Positions 25,010 to 35,201 are shown, counted from the first letter of the stretch. The stretch is DNA of 64,000 bases from Rhizobiales bacterium 65-79 (GCA_001896885.1 MKRJ01000040.1:1-64000); one strand, 5' to 3'. Program-made: numbers and translations. The notes: generated by a model not told the origin, from the sequence alone.

Positions 25010-25888
25010 TCATCCGGCGGCTGTCGAATGCGCCCATTCCCAATAGAGTTCGCGCGCCTTCTTGGCGACGGGTCCGGGCTGGAGGTCGCGGCCCTCGATG
25101 CGCGTGATCGGAACCACCTTCGAATGGTTGCCGGTCGAGAATATCTCGTCCGCCTCCATGAAGTCGCGGACGGAAAGCGTGCGCTCCACGGTCCGGAACC
25201 CATAGTCCGCGAGCAGCGAAATGGTGCGCGAGCGGGTGATGCCGGAAAGGAACGTGCCGTTCGCCGCCGGCGTGAAGACGTGGCCGTCCTTGACCATGAA
25301 GACGTTCGACGAGCCGGTCTCGGCCACGTTGCCGAGCATGTCGAGCACGAGCGCGTTCTCGAAGCCGCGCCCCTTGGCCTCCATGATGGCGCGGCCGTTG
25401 TTCGGATAAAGGCAGCCCGCCTTGGCGTTCGTCGGCATGGTCTCGATCGTCGGCCGCCGGAAGGGCGACACGGTGATCGAAAAGCCGGATGGCTCGATCA
25501 TCGGCGCCTCGTAGAGGCAGAGGCAGAAGCGCGTCGATTCCGGATCGGCCGGAACGCCCATATAGCCGCCATGCTCGGCCCAGTACATCGGACGGATATA
25601 GACGGCGGTCTTGCCGTCGAACTTCTTCAGTCCATCCCAGGTGAGACCGATGATCTCCTCGACCGTCATCGTGGGCTTCAGGCCGAGCGCCACGGCCGAC
25701 TCGTTCACCCGCGCGGCGTGACGATCGAGATCGGGCGCAACGCCATCGAACCAGCGGGCGCCGTCGAAGACGCTCGAGGCAAGCCACATGACGTGGCTGC
25801 GCGGTCCCACGAGCGGCACGTTGCCCTCGTGCCAGTCGCCATCCACGAAGGTCCAGGTCGTCGTCTGCGCGGAAGTATCCACTTTCAT
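25010..25888 (-). CDS. ilvE: Branched-chain amino acid aminotransferase (class IV)
   Basis: PLP-dependent fold-type IV aminotransferase exchanging amino groups between Leu/Ile/Val and 2-oxoglutarate. 292 residues. The Schiff-base lysine is in PTNAKAGCLYPN; downstream are ENALVLDMLGNVAETGSSN (PLP phosphate and substrate region) and FLSGITRSR, which are typical class IV motifs. This short rhizobial IlvE type differs from D-amino-acid and ADC-lyase relatives, though substrate choice by eye is moderate. ATG at 25888 is preferred to 25906. Same strand as sodB, about 100 bases upstream. Confidence 0.85.
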   Translation of the reverse strand: MKVDTSAQTTTWTFVDGDWHEGNVPLVGPRSHVMWLASSVFDGARWFDGVAPDLDRHAARVNESAVALGLKPTMTVEEIIGLTWDGLKKFDGKTAVYIRPMYWAEHGGYMGVPADPESTRFCLCLYEAPMIEPSGFSITVSPFRRPTIETMPTNAKAGCLYPNNGRAIMEAKGRGFENALVLDMLGNVAETGSSNVFMVKDGHVFTPAANGTFLSGITRSRTISLLADYGFRTVERTLSVRDFMEADEIFSTGNHSKVVPITRIEGRDLQPGPVAKKARELYWEWAHSTAAG

Positions 25889-26051
25889 TCGGGCGTCCCA
25901 CTCCACGTCACGTGCATATCGCCACCATGGAAGGCGCTTTGCCTTCCACCGTCAATCGTCATGGCACAACAAATCGTGGTCCAGACATAGTCGCGCCTGT
26001 TATGACAAGACGTTAAGATCATACGCCCGACCTGCCCTCCCCGAGGATAGC

Positions 26052-26714
26052 ATGCGTTATTCAGCCTTCGTCTTCGACGCTTACGGAACCTTGTTCGACG
26101 TCCACGCGGCGGTCCGCCGCCATGCCGACGCGGTAGGCCCGGACGGCCAGGCCATATCCGAATTGTGGCGGCACAAGCAGATCGAATATTCCTGGGTGCG
26201 GACGCTGATGGGCTCCTATCTCGACTTCTGGGAGTTGACCGAGCAGGCGCTGGATTTCGCCTTCGCCAAGTACCCGTCCGCCGATCCCGCATTGAAGGCG
26301 ACGCTGCTCGACGCCTATCGCGACCTCGATTGCTATCCCGAGGTGCCGGCGGTCCTGAGGGCGCTGAAGGCCGAAGGCGCGCGCGTGGCGATCCTTTCCA
26401 ACGGCTCGCCCAAAATGCTGGAGACGGCCGTCCGCAAGGCCGCCCTCGACACGGTCCTCGACGACGTGTTCTCCGTCGACCCGATCCGGCGCTTCAAGAC
26501 CGACCAGTCGGTCTACGAACTCGTCACGACGGCCTGGCGGCTCTATCCCGACGCGGTTTCGTTCCAGTCGTCCAACCGCTGGGATATCGCCGGCGCGACG
26601 AAATTCGGCTTTCGTACGGTCTGGATCAACCGCACGAACCAGCCGGACGAATACAGGGACCATGCGCCGAAGGTGATCCTGCCCAGCCTCGACCGGCTGA
26701 TCGCCTCGGCCTGA
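26052..26714 (+). CDS. Haloacid dehalogenase, type II
   Basis: (S)-2-haloacid dehalogenase family hydrolase, 220 residues. HAD motif I FDAYGTLFDV with nucleophile Asp9 or Asp-equivalent near the N-terminus, the EYSWVRTLMG substrate segment, motif II ILSNGSP, and motif IV region SSNRWDIAGATKFGF with the catalytic Asp. It hydrolyses the carbon-halogen bond of 2-haloalkanoates, though native substrates are often unknown. GAGGA-like ribosome site before ATG at 26052. Divergent from the aminotransferase gene. Confidence 0.88.
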   Translation: MRYSAFVFDAYGTLFDVHAAVRRHADAVGPDGQAISELWRHKQIEYSWVRTLMGSYLDFWELTEQALDFAFAKYPSADPALKATLLDAYRDLDCYPEVPAVLRALKAEGARVAILSNGSPKMLETAVRKAALDTVLDDVFSVDPIRRFKTDQSVYELVTTAWRLYPDAVSFQSSNRWDIAGATKFGFRTVWINRTNQPDEYRDHAPKVILPSLDRLIASA

Positions 26715-26868
26715 CCGACCCCGCGCCGAGGCGAGGCGTTGCTGCGATGCAACGAATCGCCGGGTTCGGCCGTTTCAAAGCCGCCGGCCCATTTCCGGCC
26801 GCATTTCGCTTCCTTATCCGCAGAGGGGAGGTGAGCGAGGCGAACGGGTATCGAGACAGGGCGGAAGC

Positions 26869-27585
26869 ATGACAGGCAACACACTTTTCAATAGCGCGCT
26901 GAGCCGCAGGCGCTTTCTCAGCATCGCTGCGGCAGGCGCGGCGTCGGCCAGCCTTACGGCCTGCGTCAGCACGCCGCCACCGGTGGTCGAAGATACGGGC
27001 GGCTTCCCGCCCTACAGCGCGGAGCCGGGCGGGATCGGCGATCCCGCCGTCATGTACGCGGCGATGGAAGACGAAGGGGTGATGCTGCCCGCGATCCCCT
27101 ACCAGAAGATCGATCCGCAATTTTACCGTCAGATCGTCGAAAATCCGACCGGCGAGCAGCCCGGCACCATTGTCGTGCACACGCCGACGCGCTTTCTCTA
27201 CCTCGTCATGGAAGGCGGGCAGGCGCTTCGCTACGGCGTCGGCATCGGGCGACAGGGCTTCTCCTGGCAGGGCCATGCGCACGTCCAATGGAAGCAGAAA
27301 TGGCCGAAATGGACGCCACCGGACGACATGATCGCGCGCCAGCCGGAACTGGCGAAATACAGTGCTGCGAATGGCGGCATGTCGCCCGGCCTCGACAATC
27401 CGCTCGGCGCGCGGGCGCTCTACCTCTTCCAGGGCAATGTCGACACGCTCTACCGCCTGCACGGCTCGCCGGAATGGTGGTCGATCGGCAAGGCGGTGTC
27501 GTCCGGCTGCGTGCGGCTGATGAACCAGGACATCATCGACCTCTACAACCGCGTGCCGATCAAGACGCCGGTGCTGGTGGTATAG
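26869..27585 (+). CDS. L,D-transpeptidase (YkuD), exported
   Basis: A 238-residue envelope enzyme that makes 3-3 cross-links in peptidoglycan or attaches proteins to it. The N-terminus carries SRRRFLSIAAAGAASASLTAC, combining a twin-arginine motif with a lipobox-like LTAC. The YkuD catalytic motif is complete: HGSPEWW, then SSGCVRL with the active Cys and the upstream His. A GGAGGT-like site precedes by some distance. Close matches occur in several copies per rhizobial genome. The paired palindromes begin five bases past its stop. Confidence 0.9.
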   Translation: MTGNTLFNSALSRRRFLSIAAAGAASASLTACVSTPPPVVEDTGGFPPYSAEPGGIGDPAVMYAAMEDEGVMLPAIPYQKIDPQFYRQIVENPTGEQPGTIVVHTPTRFLYLVMEGGQALRYGVGIGRQGFSWQGHAHVQWKQKWPKWTPPDDMIARQPELAKYSAANGGMSPGLDNPLGARALYLFQGNVDTLYRLHGSPEWWSIGKAVSSGCVRLMNQDIIDLYNRVPIKTPVLVV

Positions 27586-27590
27586 GGGAA

Positions 27591-27630
27591 TTTCAACACT
27601 TCCGTCGCTGATTCAGCGGAAGTGTTGAAA
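27591..27630. repeat. 40-bp palindrome 1 upstream of nucleotidyltransferase gene
   Basis: Perfect 14-bp arms TTTCAACACTTCCG (27591-27604) and CGGAAGTGTTGAAA (27617-27630) flank 12 bases. The outer 11 bases differ from those of palindrome 2 by one base. A T-run lies about 18 bases further on, too distant for a standard terminator. Confidence 0.8.
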
Positions 27631-27658
27631 CTATTGATTCCGCCGCTCTTTTTTGATA

Positions 27659-27698
27659 TTTCAACAGTTGATGTGGAATTCCGATCAAACTGTTGAAA
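27659..27698. repeat. 40-bp palindrome 2 upstream of nucleotidyltransferase gene
   Basis: Perfect 11-bp arms TTTCAACAGTT (27659-27669) and AACTGTTGAAA (27688-27698), with GGAATTCC exactly at the centre (27675-27682). Same length (40 bp) as palindrome 1, starting exactly 68 bp further on. It ends five bases before the likely ATG at 27704, so it occupies the promoter or leader of that gene. Probable operator or regulatory RNA element. Confidence 0.75.
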
Positions 27699-27703
27699 AG
27701 CCC

Positions 27704-28738
27704 ATGCCCAATTTCGTCGAGCTCGACAACGACCAGCGTCGCGAAATGGTCAACACCCGGCAGCGGTTCCAGGCATGGCTGGAAGCTTCACGGCGCGAGC
27801 GTGGCTATCGCGGCTCGATGATCTGGGGCGACGTGCAGGGAAAGGAATATCTGCTCCGCTCCTACTATGACGAGCATGGCCGACGGCGCCAGACATCGCT
27901 TGGCCGTCGCGATGCCAAAACGGAGGCGATGAAGCAGAAATTCGATACGGATCGCGAGGCGGCGCAGGCCGAAAGAAAACGGCTCGACGGCGCATTGAAC
28001 CGCCAGGCAGCGATCAATCGCGCGCTCGGGCTTGGGCGTGTCCCGCTGACGACCGCGCGCATCATCAGGGCCTTTGATCGAAGACTGCCTCTTGGCCACG
28101 GCCTGAGGGTCGTAGGAACCAACGCACTTTATGCGTATGAGGCGGCATCCGGCGTTCTCCTCGATCCGGGGATAACGGCGACCGGCGACATCGACCTGCT
28201 CTATGATGCCCGGGCCCGACTGCGGTTGCTGGCCGATCGGGAGATCAGCGAATCCAGCGTCCTCGGCATCCTCAAGGCGGCCGATCGGTCATTCAGGCGC
28301 ACGCGACAGTCCTACAGAGCGGCAAACGACGATGGCTATCTGGTCGATCTGATCGCACCGATACGGAATCCGCCGTGGAAACGGACCGCTTCCGCGGAAC
28401 CGGAAGGCGAGGACATCGAGGCGGCCTCCATCGAAGGCCTGATCTGGCTCGAAAACGCTCCGTCTTTCGAACAGATGGCCCTCGACGAAAAGGGCTTTCC
28501 CTTGCGGATGGTGACGGTCGACCCGCGCGCCTTTGCCGTCCACAAGCATTGGGTTTCGTCGCGGATCGACCGGGATCCGCTCAAGAAGACGCGCGACCTG
28601 GCCCAGGCGGAGACGGTAGCACAGCTTCTGCGCACCTATTTGCCTCATCTCGACCTTGCCCCGGAAGACATGGCCATGATTCCGCGAGCGGTCGTCAAGA
28701 AAGCGCTTGCGGAACTGGGGCCGCAAGCGCCGGCTTGA
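27704..28738 (+). CDS. GSU2403-type nucleotidyltransferase-fold protein
   Basis: A 344-residue protein of the NTP_transf_8 / GSU2403 family. The N-terminal third (QRFQAWLEASRRERGYRGSM, then a Lys/Arg-rich helix) precedes a nucleotidyltransferase core with VVGTNALYAYE (137-146) and the acidic pair in GDIDLLYD (161-168). The later segment LIWLENAPSFEQMAL and KHWVS are also seen in this family. No substrate is established; such proteins are scattered and often mobile, and resemble the toxin halves of some nucleotidyltransferase systems (inference). In-frame ATG at 27671 and TTG at 27653 would place the start inside palindrome 2; 27704 avoids this. No partner gene is adjacent. Confidence 0.8.
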   Translation: MPNFVELDNDQRREMVNTRQRFQAWLEASRRERGYRGSMIWGDVQGKEYLLRSYYDEHGRRRQTSLGRRDAKTEAMKQKFDTDREAAQAERKRLDGALNRQAAINRALGLGRVPLTTARIIRAFDRRLPLGHGLRVVGTNALYAYEAASGVLLDPGITATGDIDLLYDARARLRLLADREISESSVLGILKAADRSFRRTRQSYRAANDDGYLVDLIAPIRNPPWKRTASAEPEGEDIEAASIEGLIWLENAPSFEQMALDEKGFPLRMVTVDPRAFAVHKHWVSSRIDRDPLKKTRDLAQAETVAQLLRTYLPHLDLAPEDMAMIPRAVVKKALAELGPQAPA

Positions 28739-28749
28739 GCCTCAACGGC

Positions 28750-30273
28750 TTATCGTCGCGTCAGCCCGCCCAATATGCCGCGCACCAGCGCCCGGCCGAG
28801 CGAGGAGCCTACCGAGCGGACGACGGACTTCATGGCGGCCTCCGCGACGGACTGGCGGCGGCCGCCGCCGGAACCGACCAGGATGTCGCCGACTTCTCCC
28901 CAGACGGACCCGCCCGAGGCATTGCCGCCACGCGGCGAGTCGGCGGATTGCCCGGCGGCATCGGCGGCCGCACCCGCCTTCTTCTGCAGCATCTCGAAGG
29001 CGGATTCCCGATCAATCGCCTTGTCGTACTGGCCGGCGACAGGGCTCTCGTCCATCACCTTCCTGCGCTCGGCTTCGGTGATCGGCCCGATCCGCGACGA
29101 CGGCGGACGGATCAGCGTGCGCTGGACGATCGAGGGGACGGCCTTCTCGCCAAGCGTCGAAACAAGCGCCTCGCCGACGCCGAGTTGGGTGATCACCTTG
29201 GCGCAGTCGAAATCGGGATTGGGCCGGAACGTCTCCGCCGCCGTCCTCACCGCCTTCTGCTCGCGCGGCGTATAGGCCCGCAGCGCATGCTGGATGCGGT
29301 TGCCGAGTTGCGCCAGCACGGTGTCGGGAACGTCGAGCGGGTTCTGCGTGACGAAATAGACGCCAACGCCCTTCGAGCGGATGAGGCGCACCACCTGCTC
29401 GACGCGGTCGATGACGATCTTCGGCGCGTCGTCGAAGAGCAGATGCGCCTCGTCGAAGAAGAAGACCAGCTTCGGCTTGTCGGGATCGCCGACCTCCGGC
29501 AGTTCCTCGAAGAGTTCGGACAGGAGCCAGAGCAGGAAGGTGGCGTAGAGGCGCGGATTCATCATCAGCTTGTCGGCGGCGAGCACGCTGATGGCGCCGC
29601 GCCCGTCCCGCGTCGTGCGCATCAGGTCGCCGATGCCGAGCGCCGGCTCGCCGAAGAAATGCGAGGCGCCCTGCTGGTCGAGGATCAGGAGCGTGCGCTG
29701 GATCGCTCCGACGGAAGCCCTGGTGACATTGCCGTATTTCGCGCCGATCTCGTCGGCCCGCTCGGCGATATTGGCGAGCAGCGCCTGCAGGTCCTTCATG
29801 TCGAGCAGCAGCAGGCCTTCCTCGTCGGCGATCTTGAAGGCGATGTTCATGACGCCTTCCTGCGCTTCCGAGAGGTCCATCAGCCGCGACAGCAGCAGCG
29901 GCCCCATTTCCGAGATCGTCGCCCGGATCGGATGGCCCTGTTTTCCGAACAGGTCCCAGAAGATCACGGGGAACTCCTCGAATTCGTAGGGATCGAGCTT
30001 CACCTGCTTGGCCCGGGCAGTGAGAAAATCCTTGGGCTCCCCCTTCATGGCGATGCCCGAAAGGTCGCCCTTGATGTCGGCGCAGAAGACCGGAACGCCC
30101 TGGTTGGAAAAGCCCTCGGCGAGCACCTGGAGGGTCACCGTCTTGCCGGTGCCGGTCGCGCCGGTCACCAGGCCGTGACGGTTGCCGTAGCGCAGCAGCA
30201 ATTCCTCCGGCTTCTGGTAGCTGTCGTCGGGCTTGCGGCTCGCCCCGAGGAAGATGCTCTTCTCGTTCGTCAT
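28750..30273 (-). CDS. HerA-like ATPase/helicase (DUF853)
   Basis: A 507-residue ATPase of the HerA/FtsK superfamily (COG0433-like, DUF853). Walker A GATGTGKT (38-45), a Walker B segment LVFFFDEAHLLFDD, then FVTQNPLDVPDTVL with the sensor region and a C-terminal QLGNRIQHALRAYTPREQ. A Gly/Ser-rich linker (about 430-470) precedes a short C-terminal helix. These bacterial proteins are widespread, but the role is undefined; DNA translocation or repair is assumed. The ATG at 30273 matches the family start. Divergent from the mutase genes. Confidence 0.9.
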   Translation of the reverse strand: MTNEKSIFLGASRKPDDSYQKPEELLLRYGNRHGLVTGATGTGKTVTLQVLAEGFSNQGVPVFCADIKGDLSGIAMKGEPKDFLTARAKQVKLDPYEFEEFPVIFWDLFGKQGHPIRATISEMGPLLLSRLMDLSEAQEGVMNIAFKIADEEGLLLLDMKDLQALLANIAERADEIGAKYGNVTRASVGAIQRTLLILDQQGASHFFGEPALGIGDLMRTTRDGRGAISVLAADKLMMNPRLYATFLLWLLSELFEELPEVGDPDKPKLVFFFDEAHLLFDDAPKIVIDRVEQVVRLIRSKGVGVYFVTQNPLDVPDTVLAQLGNRIQHALRAYTPREQKAVRTAAETFRPNPDFDCAKVITQLGVGEALVSTLGEKAVPSIVQRTLIRPPSSRIGPITEAERRKVMDESPVAGQYDKAIDRESAFEMLQKKAGAAADAAGQSADSPRGGNASGGSVWGEVGDILVGSGGGRRQSVAEAAMKSVVRSVGSSLGRALVRGILGGLTRR

Positions 30274-30472
30274 CCGGCATGTCTCCAAATTCCGCGTGCG
30301 TGCGGCTAGCAACGCGCCTGCCGTCCCCTATAGTAAGGCATGCGCCGCGTCACAATGCCGTGGATGGAATTTGCGCTCTTGATCGCCCGGGCCGCTTAAC
30401 CAGAATGATGCATTGCGGTATGCGGCCGCACGCCATAAAGTCGAAGCTGGTTCTTTGCGCGAGGAGGAGGCT

Positions 30473-31912
30473 ATGGATTCGGACGTCCTCAGAACGACCC
30501 GTCTGACGACGACGGATCGCAGCGGCTGGCTGGCTCTCGTTGCCAAGGCGCTGCGCGGGGCGGATTTCGAGAAATCGCTGCTTTCCCGCACGGACGACCA
30601 GATCCGCATCGACCCGCTCTATGAGCGCGCCGGCTCCGTCGGCCCGGCGGGCCGCATCGATCCGGCCAGGAGCTGGTCGATCGTGCAGCGCGTGGACGAC
30701 ACCGATCCCGAGAGGGCCAACGCGCAGGCGCTCGACGACGTGGAGAACGGCGCGACCGGACTGGCGATTATCTTCGAAGGCGCGCCGAACGCCTTCGGCT
30801 ACGGCCTGCCGGCGACGGCCGAAGCGCTCCTGCGGACGCTCGAAGCCATACCGCTCGACAAGACGCATCTCAGGATCGACGTTCATCCTTCCAGCCGCCT
30901 GTCGGTCGACTGGCTGGTGGAGCTTCTGACACAGCGCCGGGCCGACCCGGCCAAACTCAGCCTTTCCTTCGGCATCGATCCGGCGGCGAATTTCGTCGGC
31001 ACCGGGCGCCTGCGCATGTCGATCGAGGCGCTGAGGGCCTCGATGCCGCAATCGCTCGCGCATTTCTTCGCCATGGGCGTGCCGGCCGTGCTGCTGGAAG
31101 CCGACGGGCGCGTCTACCACAATGCCGGCGCGACCGAGGCGCAGGAACTCGGCGCGATGCTTGCCGCCGCCATCTGGCACCTGCGCATGTTCGAGGAGGC
31201 GCGGCAGCCGCTCGTCTATGCCGCCCCGCATATCGGCTTCGCGACGAGCGTCGACCAGGACCAGTTCATGTCGATCGCCAAGATCCGGGCGCTGCGCAAG
31301 CTCTGGATCGCGGCGCAGGAAGCCTGCTCGATTGCGCCGTCGCAAGCGAGCATCCACGCCGAAACGTCGTTCCGCATGCTGACGAAGCGCGACGCCGAGA
31401 CCAACATCCTACGCAACACCATCGCCGCGTTTTCGGCCGGCGTCGCCGGCGCCGACACGATCTCGGTGCTGCCGCACACGCTGGCGCACGGCCTGCCCGA
31501 TGCGTTCGCGCGCCGCATCGCGCGCAACACGCAGCTCATTATCGCAGGCGAAAGCCATCTCGACTTCGTCGCCGATCCGGCCGCCGGCTCGGGCGCCATC
31601 GAGGCGCTCACTGCCTCGCTCTGCGAAAAAGCCTGGGAGGAGTTCCGCCGGATCGAGACGGAAGGTGGCATGCTCGCCAGCCTCTCGAAGGGTCATTTCC
31701 AGGAGCGGGTGAAGGGCGCGCGCGAGGAGCGGGCCGTCAAGCTCCGGGAAGGCGAGCGGGCAATCCTCGGCACCACGATTTACCCGGCGCCGGAGGAACG
31801 CGCCGTTTCCACGCTGAACGCGAAAAAGCGCCCCATGCCGGAGGACGGCACCGTATTCTGCGAGCGGCTGCCCGCCATGCGGCTCGACCAGCTGATGGGA
31901 AGCAACGCTTGA
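30473..31912 (+). CDS. mutA: Methylmalonyl-CoA mutase small-subunit-like protein
   Basis: 479 residues, homologous to the TIM-barrel half of methylmalonyl-CoA mutase. It retains the barrel ([46 protein letters not shown]) but ends after the barrel, with no DxHxxG B12-binding domain. It therefore cannot bind adenosylcobalamin on its own and is probably the structural small subunit of a heterodimer. GAGGAGG ribosome site before ATG at 30473. Its stop overlaps the large-subunit TTG start by 4 bases. Confidence 0.88.
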   Translation: MDSDVLRTTRLTTTDRSGWLALVAKALRGADFEKSLLSRTDDQIRIDPLYERAGSVGPAGRIDPARSWSIVQRVDDTDPERANAQALDDVENGATGLAIIFEGAPNAFGYGLPATAEALLRTLEAIPLDKTHLRIDVHPSSRLSVDWLVELLTQRRADPAKLSLSFGIDPAANFVGTGRLRMSIEALRASMPQSLAHFFAMGVPAVLLEADGRVYHNAGATEAQELGAMLAAAIWHLRMFEEARQPLVYAAPHIGFATSVDQDQFMSIAKIRALRKLWIAAQEACSIAPSQASIHAETSFRMLTKRDAETNILRNTIAAFSAGVAGADTISVLPHTLAHGLPDAFARRIARNTQLIIAGESHLDFVADPAAGSGAIEALTASLCEKAWEEFRRIETEGGMLASLSKGHFQERVKGAREERAVKLREGERAILGTTIYPAPEERAVSTLNAKKRPMPEDGTVFCERLPAMRLDQLMGSNA

Positions 31913-34062
31913 TCCCGGATTTTTCGGAGCTGCCCTGGCACACTCCAAAGACGCAGCCCGGCAAGCCTCCGCGCGACAGCCGGCCCACTCCGGAAGGGAT
32001 CGCGATCCGCCGCAGCTACCGCGAGCGCGACATCGCGGGGTTGCCCTGGCTCGACACCTATCCGGGCGCCCCGCCCTATCTGCGCGGCCCCTATCCGACC
32101 ATGTATGTCCAGCAGCCATGGACCATCCGGCAATATGCCGGCTTCTCCACGGCCGAGGAATCGAACGCGTTTTACCGGCGCAACCTCGCGGCGGGCCAGA
32201 AGGGCCTGTCGATCGCCTTCGACCTCGCCACCCACCGCGGCTACGACAGCGACCATCCGCGCGTCGCGGGCGATGTCGGCATGGCGGGGGTCGCGATCGA
32301 TTCCATCCTCGACATGCGGCAACTGTTCGACGGCATTCCCCTCGACCAGATGACGGTGTCGATGACCATGAACGGCGCCGTGCTGCCGATCATGGCGCTC
32401 TACATCGTGGCGGGCGAGGAACAGGGCGTCGCGCAGAAGGACCTCGCCGGGACCATCCAGAACGACATCCTCAAGGAGTTCATGGTCCGCAACACCTACA
32501 TCTATCCGCCAAAACCCTCGATGCGGATCATCTCGGACATTTTCGCCTATACGTCCGAGCACATGCCGAAGTTCAATTCGATCTCGATCTCCGGCTACCA
32601 CATCCAGGAGGCGGGCGCGACAGTCGACCTCGAGCTAGCCTATACGATCGCCGACGGCATCGAATATGTGCGGGCCGGCGTGGCGGCGGGCCTCGACGTC
32701 GACAGGTTCGCGCCGAGGCTTTCCTTCTTCTGGAATGCCGGCATGAACTTCTTCATGGAGGTGGCGAAGCTGCGCGCCGCGCGACTGATCTGGGCGGTGC
32801 TGATGCAGAAGAACTTCGCGCCGAAGGACCCGCGCTCACTGTCGCTCAGGGCGCACTGCCAGACCTCCGGCTGGTCGCTGACCGCGCAGGATCCCTACAA
32901 CAACATCATGCGCACCATGATCGAGGCGATGGCCGCGACCCAGGGCCATACGCAATCGCTGCATACGAATTCCTTCGACGAGGCGCTGGCGCTGCCGACC
33001 GACCATTCGGCGCGCATCGCGCGCAACACGCAATTGCTGCTGCAGAAGGAATCCGGCACGACGCGGGTGATCGATCCGTGGGGCGGCTCCTACTATGTCG
33101 AGCGGCTGACGCATGACCTCGCCGCCCGCGCGCTCGCCCATATCGAGGAGGTGGAGACGCTCGGCGGCATGGCGGCGGCGATCGAAAAGGGCGTGCCCAA
33201 GCTTCGGATCGAGGAAGCGGCGGCGCGGACGCAGGCGCGGATCGATTCGGGCGAGCAGGTCGTCGTCGGCGTCAACACGTACCGGCCGGAACGGGACATC
33301 GAGGTCGACGTGCTGAAGGTCGACAATGCAGAGGTGCGCGCGCGCCAGCTCGCCAAGCTGCAGCAGCTCAAGGGCACACGCGACGTGGCCGCGGTCGAGA
33401 GTTCGCTCGGCGCGCTGACGCAGGCGGCGGCAAGCGGAAAAGGCAATCTCCTCGACCTGGCGGTCAAGGCCGCCCGCGCCAAGGCCACGGTCGGCGAAAT
33501 CTCGCTCGCGCTCGAAAAAGCCTTCGGCCGGCATGTGGCGGAAATCCGCACCATCTCCGGCGTCTATCGCAAGGAGATCGGCGAGAACGCGGTGGTCGAG
33601 CGCGTGCTCGGAAAGGTCGAGCGCTTCAACCGGCTGACCGGCACGAAGCCGCGCATCCTGGTGGCCAAGATGGGCCAGGACGGCCACGACCGCGGCCAGA
33701 AGGTGATCGCCAGCGCCTTCGCCGATCTCGGGTTCGAGGTGACCGTCGGCGCCATGTTCCAGACGCCCGACGAGATCGCGAAGCTGGCGGCCGAGAACGA
33801 TGTGCACATCGTCGGCGCCTCGTCGCTCGCGGCCGGTCATTTAACCCTGATACCGGAACTGAAGGAAGCGCTGCAGCGGCTCGGCCGCACCGACATCATG
33901 ATCGTCGCGGGCGGCGTCATCCCCCCGGACGATTTCGAAGCCGTGCGCCAGGCCGGCGCCGACGCCATATTCCCGCCCGGCACCGTCATCCCCGAAGCGG
34001 CCGAAAGCCTCGTCGACACGCTGCTGGCGGCCGCCAACCCGGCACGCCGCCACGGCACCTGA
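31909..34062 (+). CDS. scpA: Methylmalonyl-CoA mutase large subunit
   Basis: Adenosylcobalamin-dependent mutase interconverting methylmalonyl-CoA and succinyl-CoA in propionate, odd-chain fatty acid and branched amino acid metabolism. 717 residues: substrate barrel from about 40 ([38 protein letters not shown]) with [13 protein letters not shown] and [10 protein letters not shown], then the C-terminal B12 domain with the axial-ligand motif [12 protein letters not shown] and GGVIPPDDF. Starts with TTG overlapping the mutA stop (TTGA); a downstream ATG would lose the N-terminus. Also called mutB or bhbA. Whether it needs the small subunit cannot be seen. Confidence 0.95.
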   Translation: MIPDFSELPWHTPKTQPGKPPRDSRPTPEGIAIRRSYRERDIAGLPWLDTYPGAPPYLRGPYPTMYVQQPWTIRQYAGFSTAEESNAFYRRNLAAGQKGLSIAFDLATHRGYDSDHPRVAGDVGMAGVAIDSILDMRQLFDGIPLDQMTVSMTMNGAVLPIMALYIVAGEEQGVAQKDLAGTIQNDILKEFMVRNTYIYPPKPSMRIISDIFAYTSEHMPKFNSISISGYHIQEAGATVDLELAYTIADGIEYVRAGVAAGLDVDRFAPRLSFFWNAGMNFFMEVAKLRAARLIWAVLMQKNFAPKDPRSLSLRAHCQTSGWSLTAQDPYNNIMRTMIEAMAATQGHTQSLHTNSFDEALALPTDHSARIARNTQLLLQKESGTTRVIDPWGGSYYVERLTHDLAARALAHIEEVETLGGMAAAIEKGVPKLRIEEAAARTQARIDSGEQVVVGVNTYRPERDIEVDVLKVDNAEVRARQLAKLQQLKGTRDVAAVESSLGALTQAAASGKGNLLDLAVKAARAKATVGEISLALEKAFGRHVAEIRTISGVYRKEIGENAVVERVLGKVERFNRLTGTKPRILVAKMGQDGHDRGQKVIASAFADLGFEVTVGAMFQTPDEIAKLAAENDVHIVGASSLAAGHLTLIPELKEALQRLGRTDIMIVAGGVIPPDDFEAVRQAGADAIFPPGTVIPEAAESLVDTLLAAANPARRHGT

Positions 34063-34139
34063 GCACGGTCGCGCGCAAGCGTGGACTTCCGCCGTCTTCC
34101 CGGAGTATCCAGACAGAGCAAAGCGAGGCGAAGGCAGCG

Positions 34140-35132
34140 ATGCTGACGGCATATCTGAAAGAAGGCGAATGCCTGCTCCCCGCCAATATCGACCTCCATG
34201 CGGGGGTGCCGGACGGCGTCGCCTGGATCGATCTCAACACGCCCACCAGCGAGGAGGAGCATGCCGTCGAGCGGCTGCTCGGCGTCGGCATCCCCAACCG
34301 GGAGGAAATGCGGGAGATCGAGGAATCGAGCCGTTTCTACACGGAAAACGGCGTGCAGTTCATGACCGCCTCCATCCTGCATTCCTCGCATGTCGGATCG
34401 CCGGGGATTTCGCCGATCACCTTCATTCTCGCCGGCGACCGGCTCGTCACGTTGCGTTATTCGAATCCCAAGGCCTTCGCGCAGTTCCAGACCCGGATCG
34501 CCAAGCCGGGAAACGGCATCATCGCGCCAAAATGCGATGCGAGCTGGCTTTTCCTCGGCCTGATCGAAGCCATCACCGACCGCATCGCCGACATATTGGA
34601 GAATATCGCAAGCGGGCTCGACGACACCTCCGCGATGCTCTTCAGCACCGAGCCGGGCGGCCGTCCGATGGGGACGCCCGCCTTCCGCGAAGCGCTGCGC
34701 AGCATCGGCAAGGAAGGCGCCTTCCTCTCCAAGGTCCGCGAGAGCCTGGCCGGGGTTAACCGCATGCTCGTCTACCTCTCGGCCGGCGCAGGGAACGGAA
34801 AGGCAAGCAAGGAAAGCCGCGCCTGGATGAAGTCGCTGGAGCGCGACACGCAGTCCCTCAACGATTATGTCGGCTTCCTCTCCAACAAGATCACCTTCCT
34901 GCTCGACACGGTGGTGGGCCTCGTGTCGGTGGAGCAGAACGCCATCATCAAGATATTCTCGGTCGCCGCCGTGGTGTTCATGCCCCCTACCCTCGTCGCC
35001 TCGATCTACGGCATGAACTTCCACCACATGCCCGAGCTTTCATGGCTCGCAGGCTATCCCTGGGCGCTCGGGCTGATGCTGCTCTCCGCCGTCCTGCCGC
35101 TGCTCTATTTCCGCCGGAAGGGATGGCTGTAA
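34140..35132 (+). CDS. corA: CorA family magnesium/divalent cation transporter
   Basis: A 330-residue inner-membrane channel for Mg2+ (also Co2+, Ni2+). The large cytoplasmic N-terminal domain ends in a long helix; two C-terminal transmembrane helices (about 268-295 and 306-325) flank the selectivity motif YGMNF followed by HHMPEL. The length matches the family. A degenerate AGGCGAAGG-like site precedes the ATG. It follows the mutase by about 77 bases but is probably independent. Confidence 0.93.
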   Translation: MLTAYLKEGECLLPANIDLHAGVPDGVAWIDLNTPTSEEEHAVERLLGVGIPNREEMREIEESSRFYTENGVQFMTASILHSSHVGSPGISPITFILAGDRLVTLRYSNPKAFAQFQTRIAKPGNGIIAPKCDASWLFLGLIEAITDRIADILENIASGLDDTSAMLFSTEPGGRPMGTPAFREALRSIGKEGAFLSKVRESLAGVNRMLVYLSAGAGNGKASKESRAWMKSLERDTQSLNDYVGFLSNKITFLLDTVVGLVSVEQNAIIKIFSVAAVVFMPPTLVASIYGMNFHHMPELSWLAGYPWALGLMLLSAVLPLLYFRRKGWL

Positions 35133-35201
35133 CGGGCTGGGGCGGCGCCTTTTCCCGAGCGCCTGCGTGTAGTACGAGATGGCTCTACGTGGAGTTGCAC
35201 C

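Noticed and set aside
27591-27653. Palindrome 1 as the terminator of the L,D-transpeptidase gene
   Set aside because: The T-run is about 18 bases away, and the element matches palindrome 2 in geometry, which indicates another role.
27653-27703. TTG (27653) and ATG (27671) starts for the nucleotidyltransferase gene
   Set aside because: Both lie at or inside the second palindrome and add residues that do not look conserved; ATG 27704 is preferred, though 27671 is not excluded.
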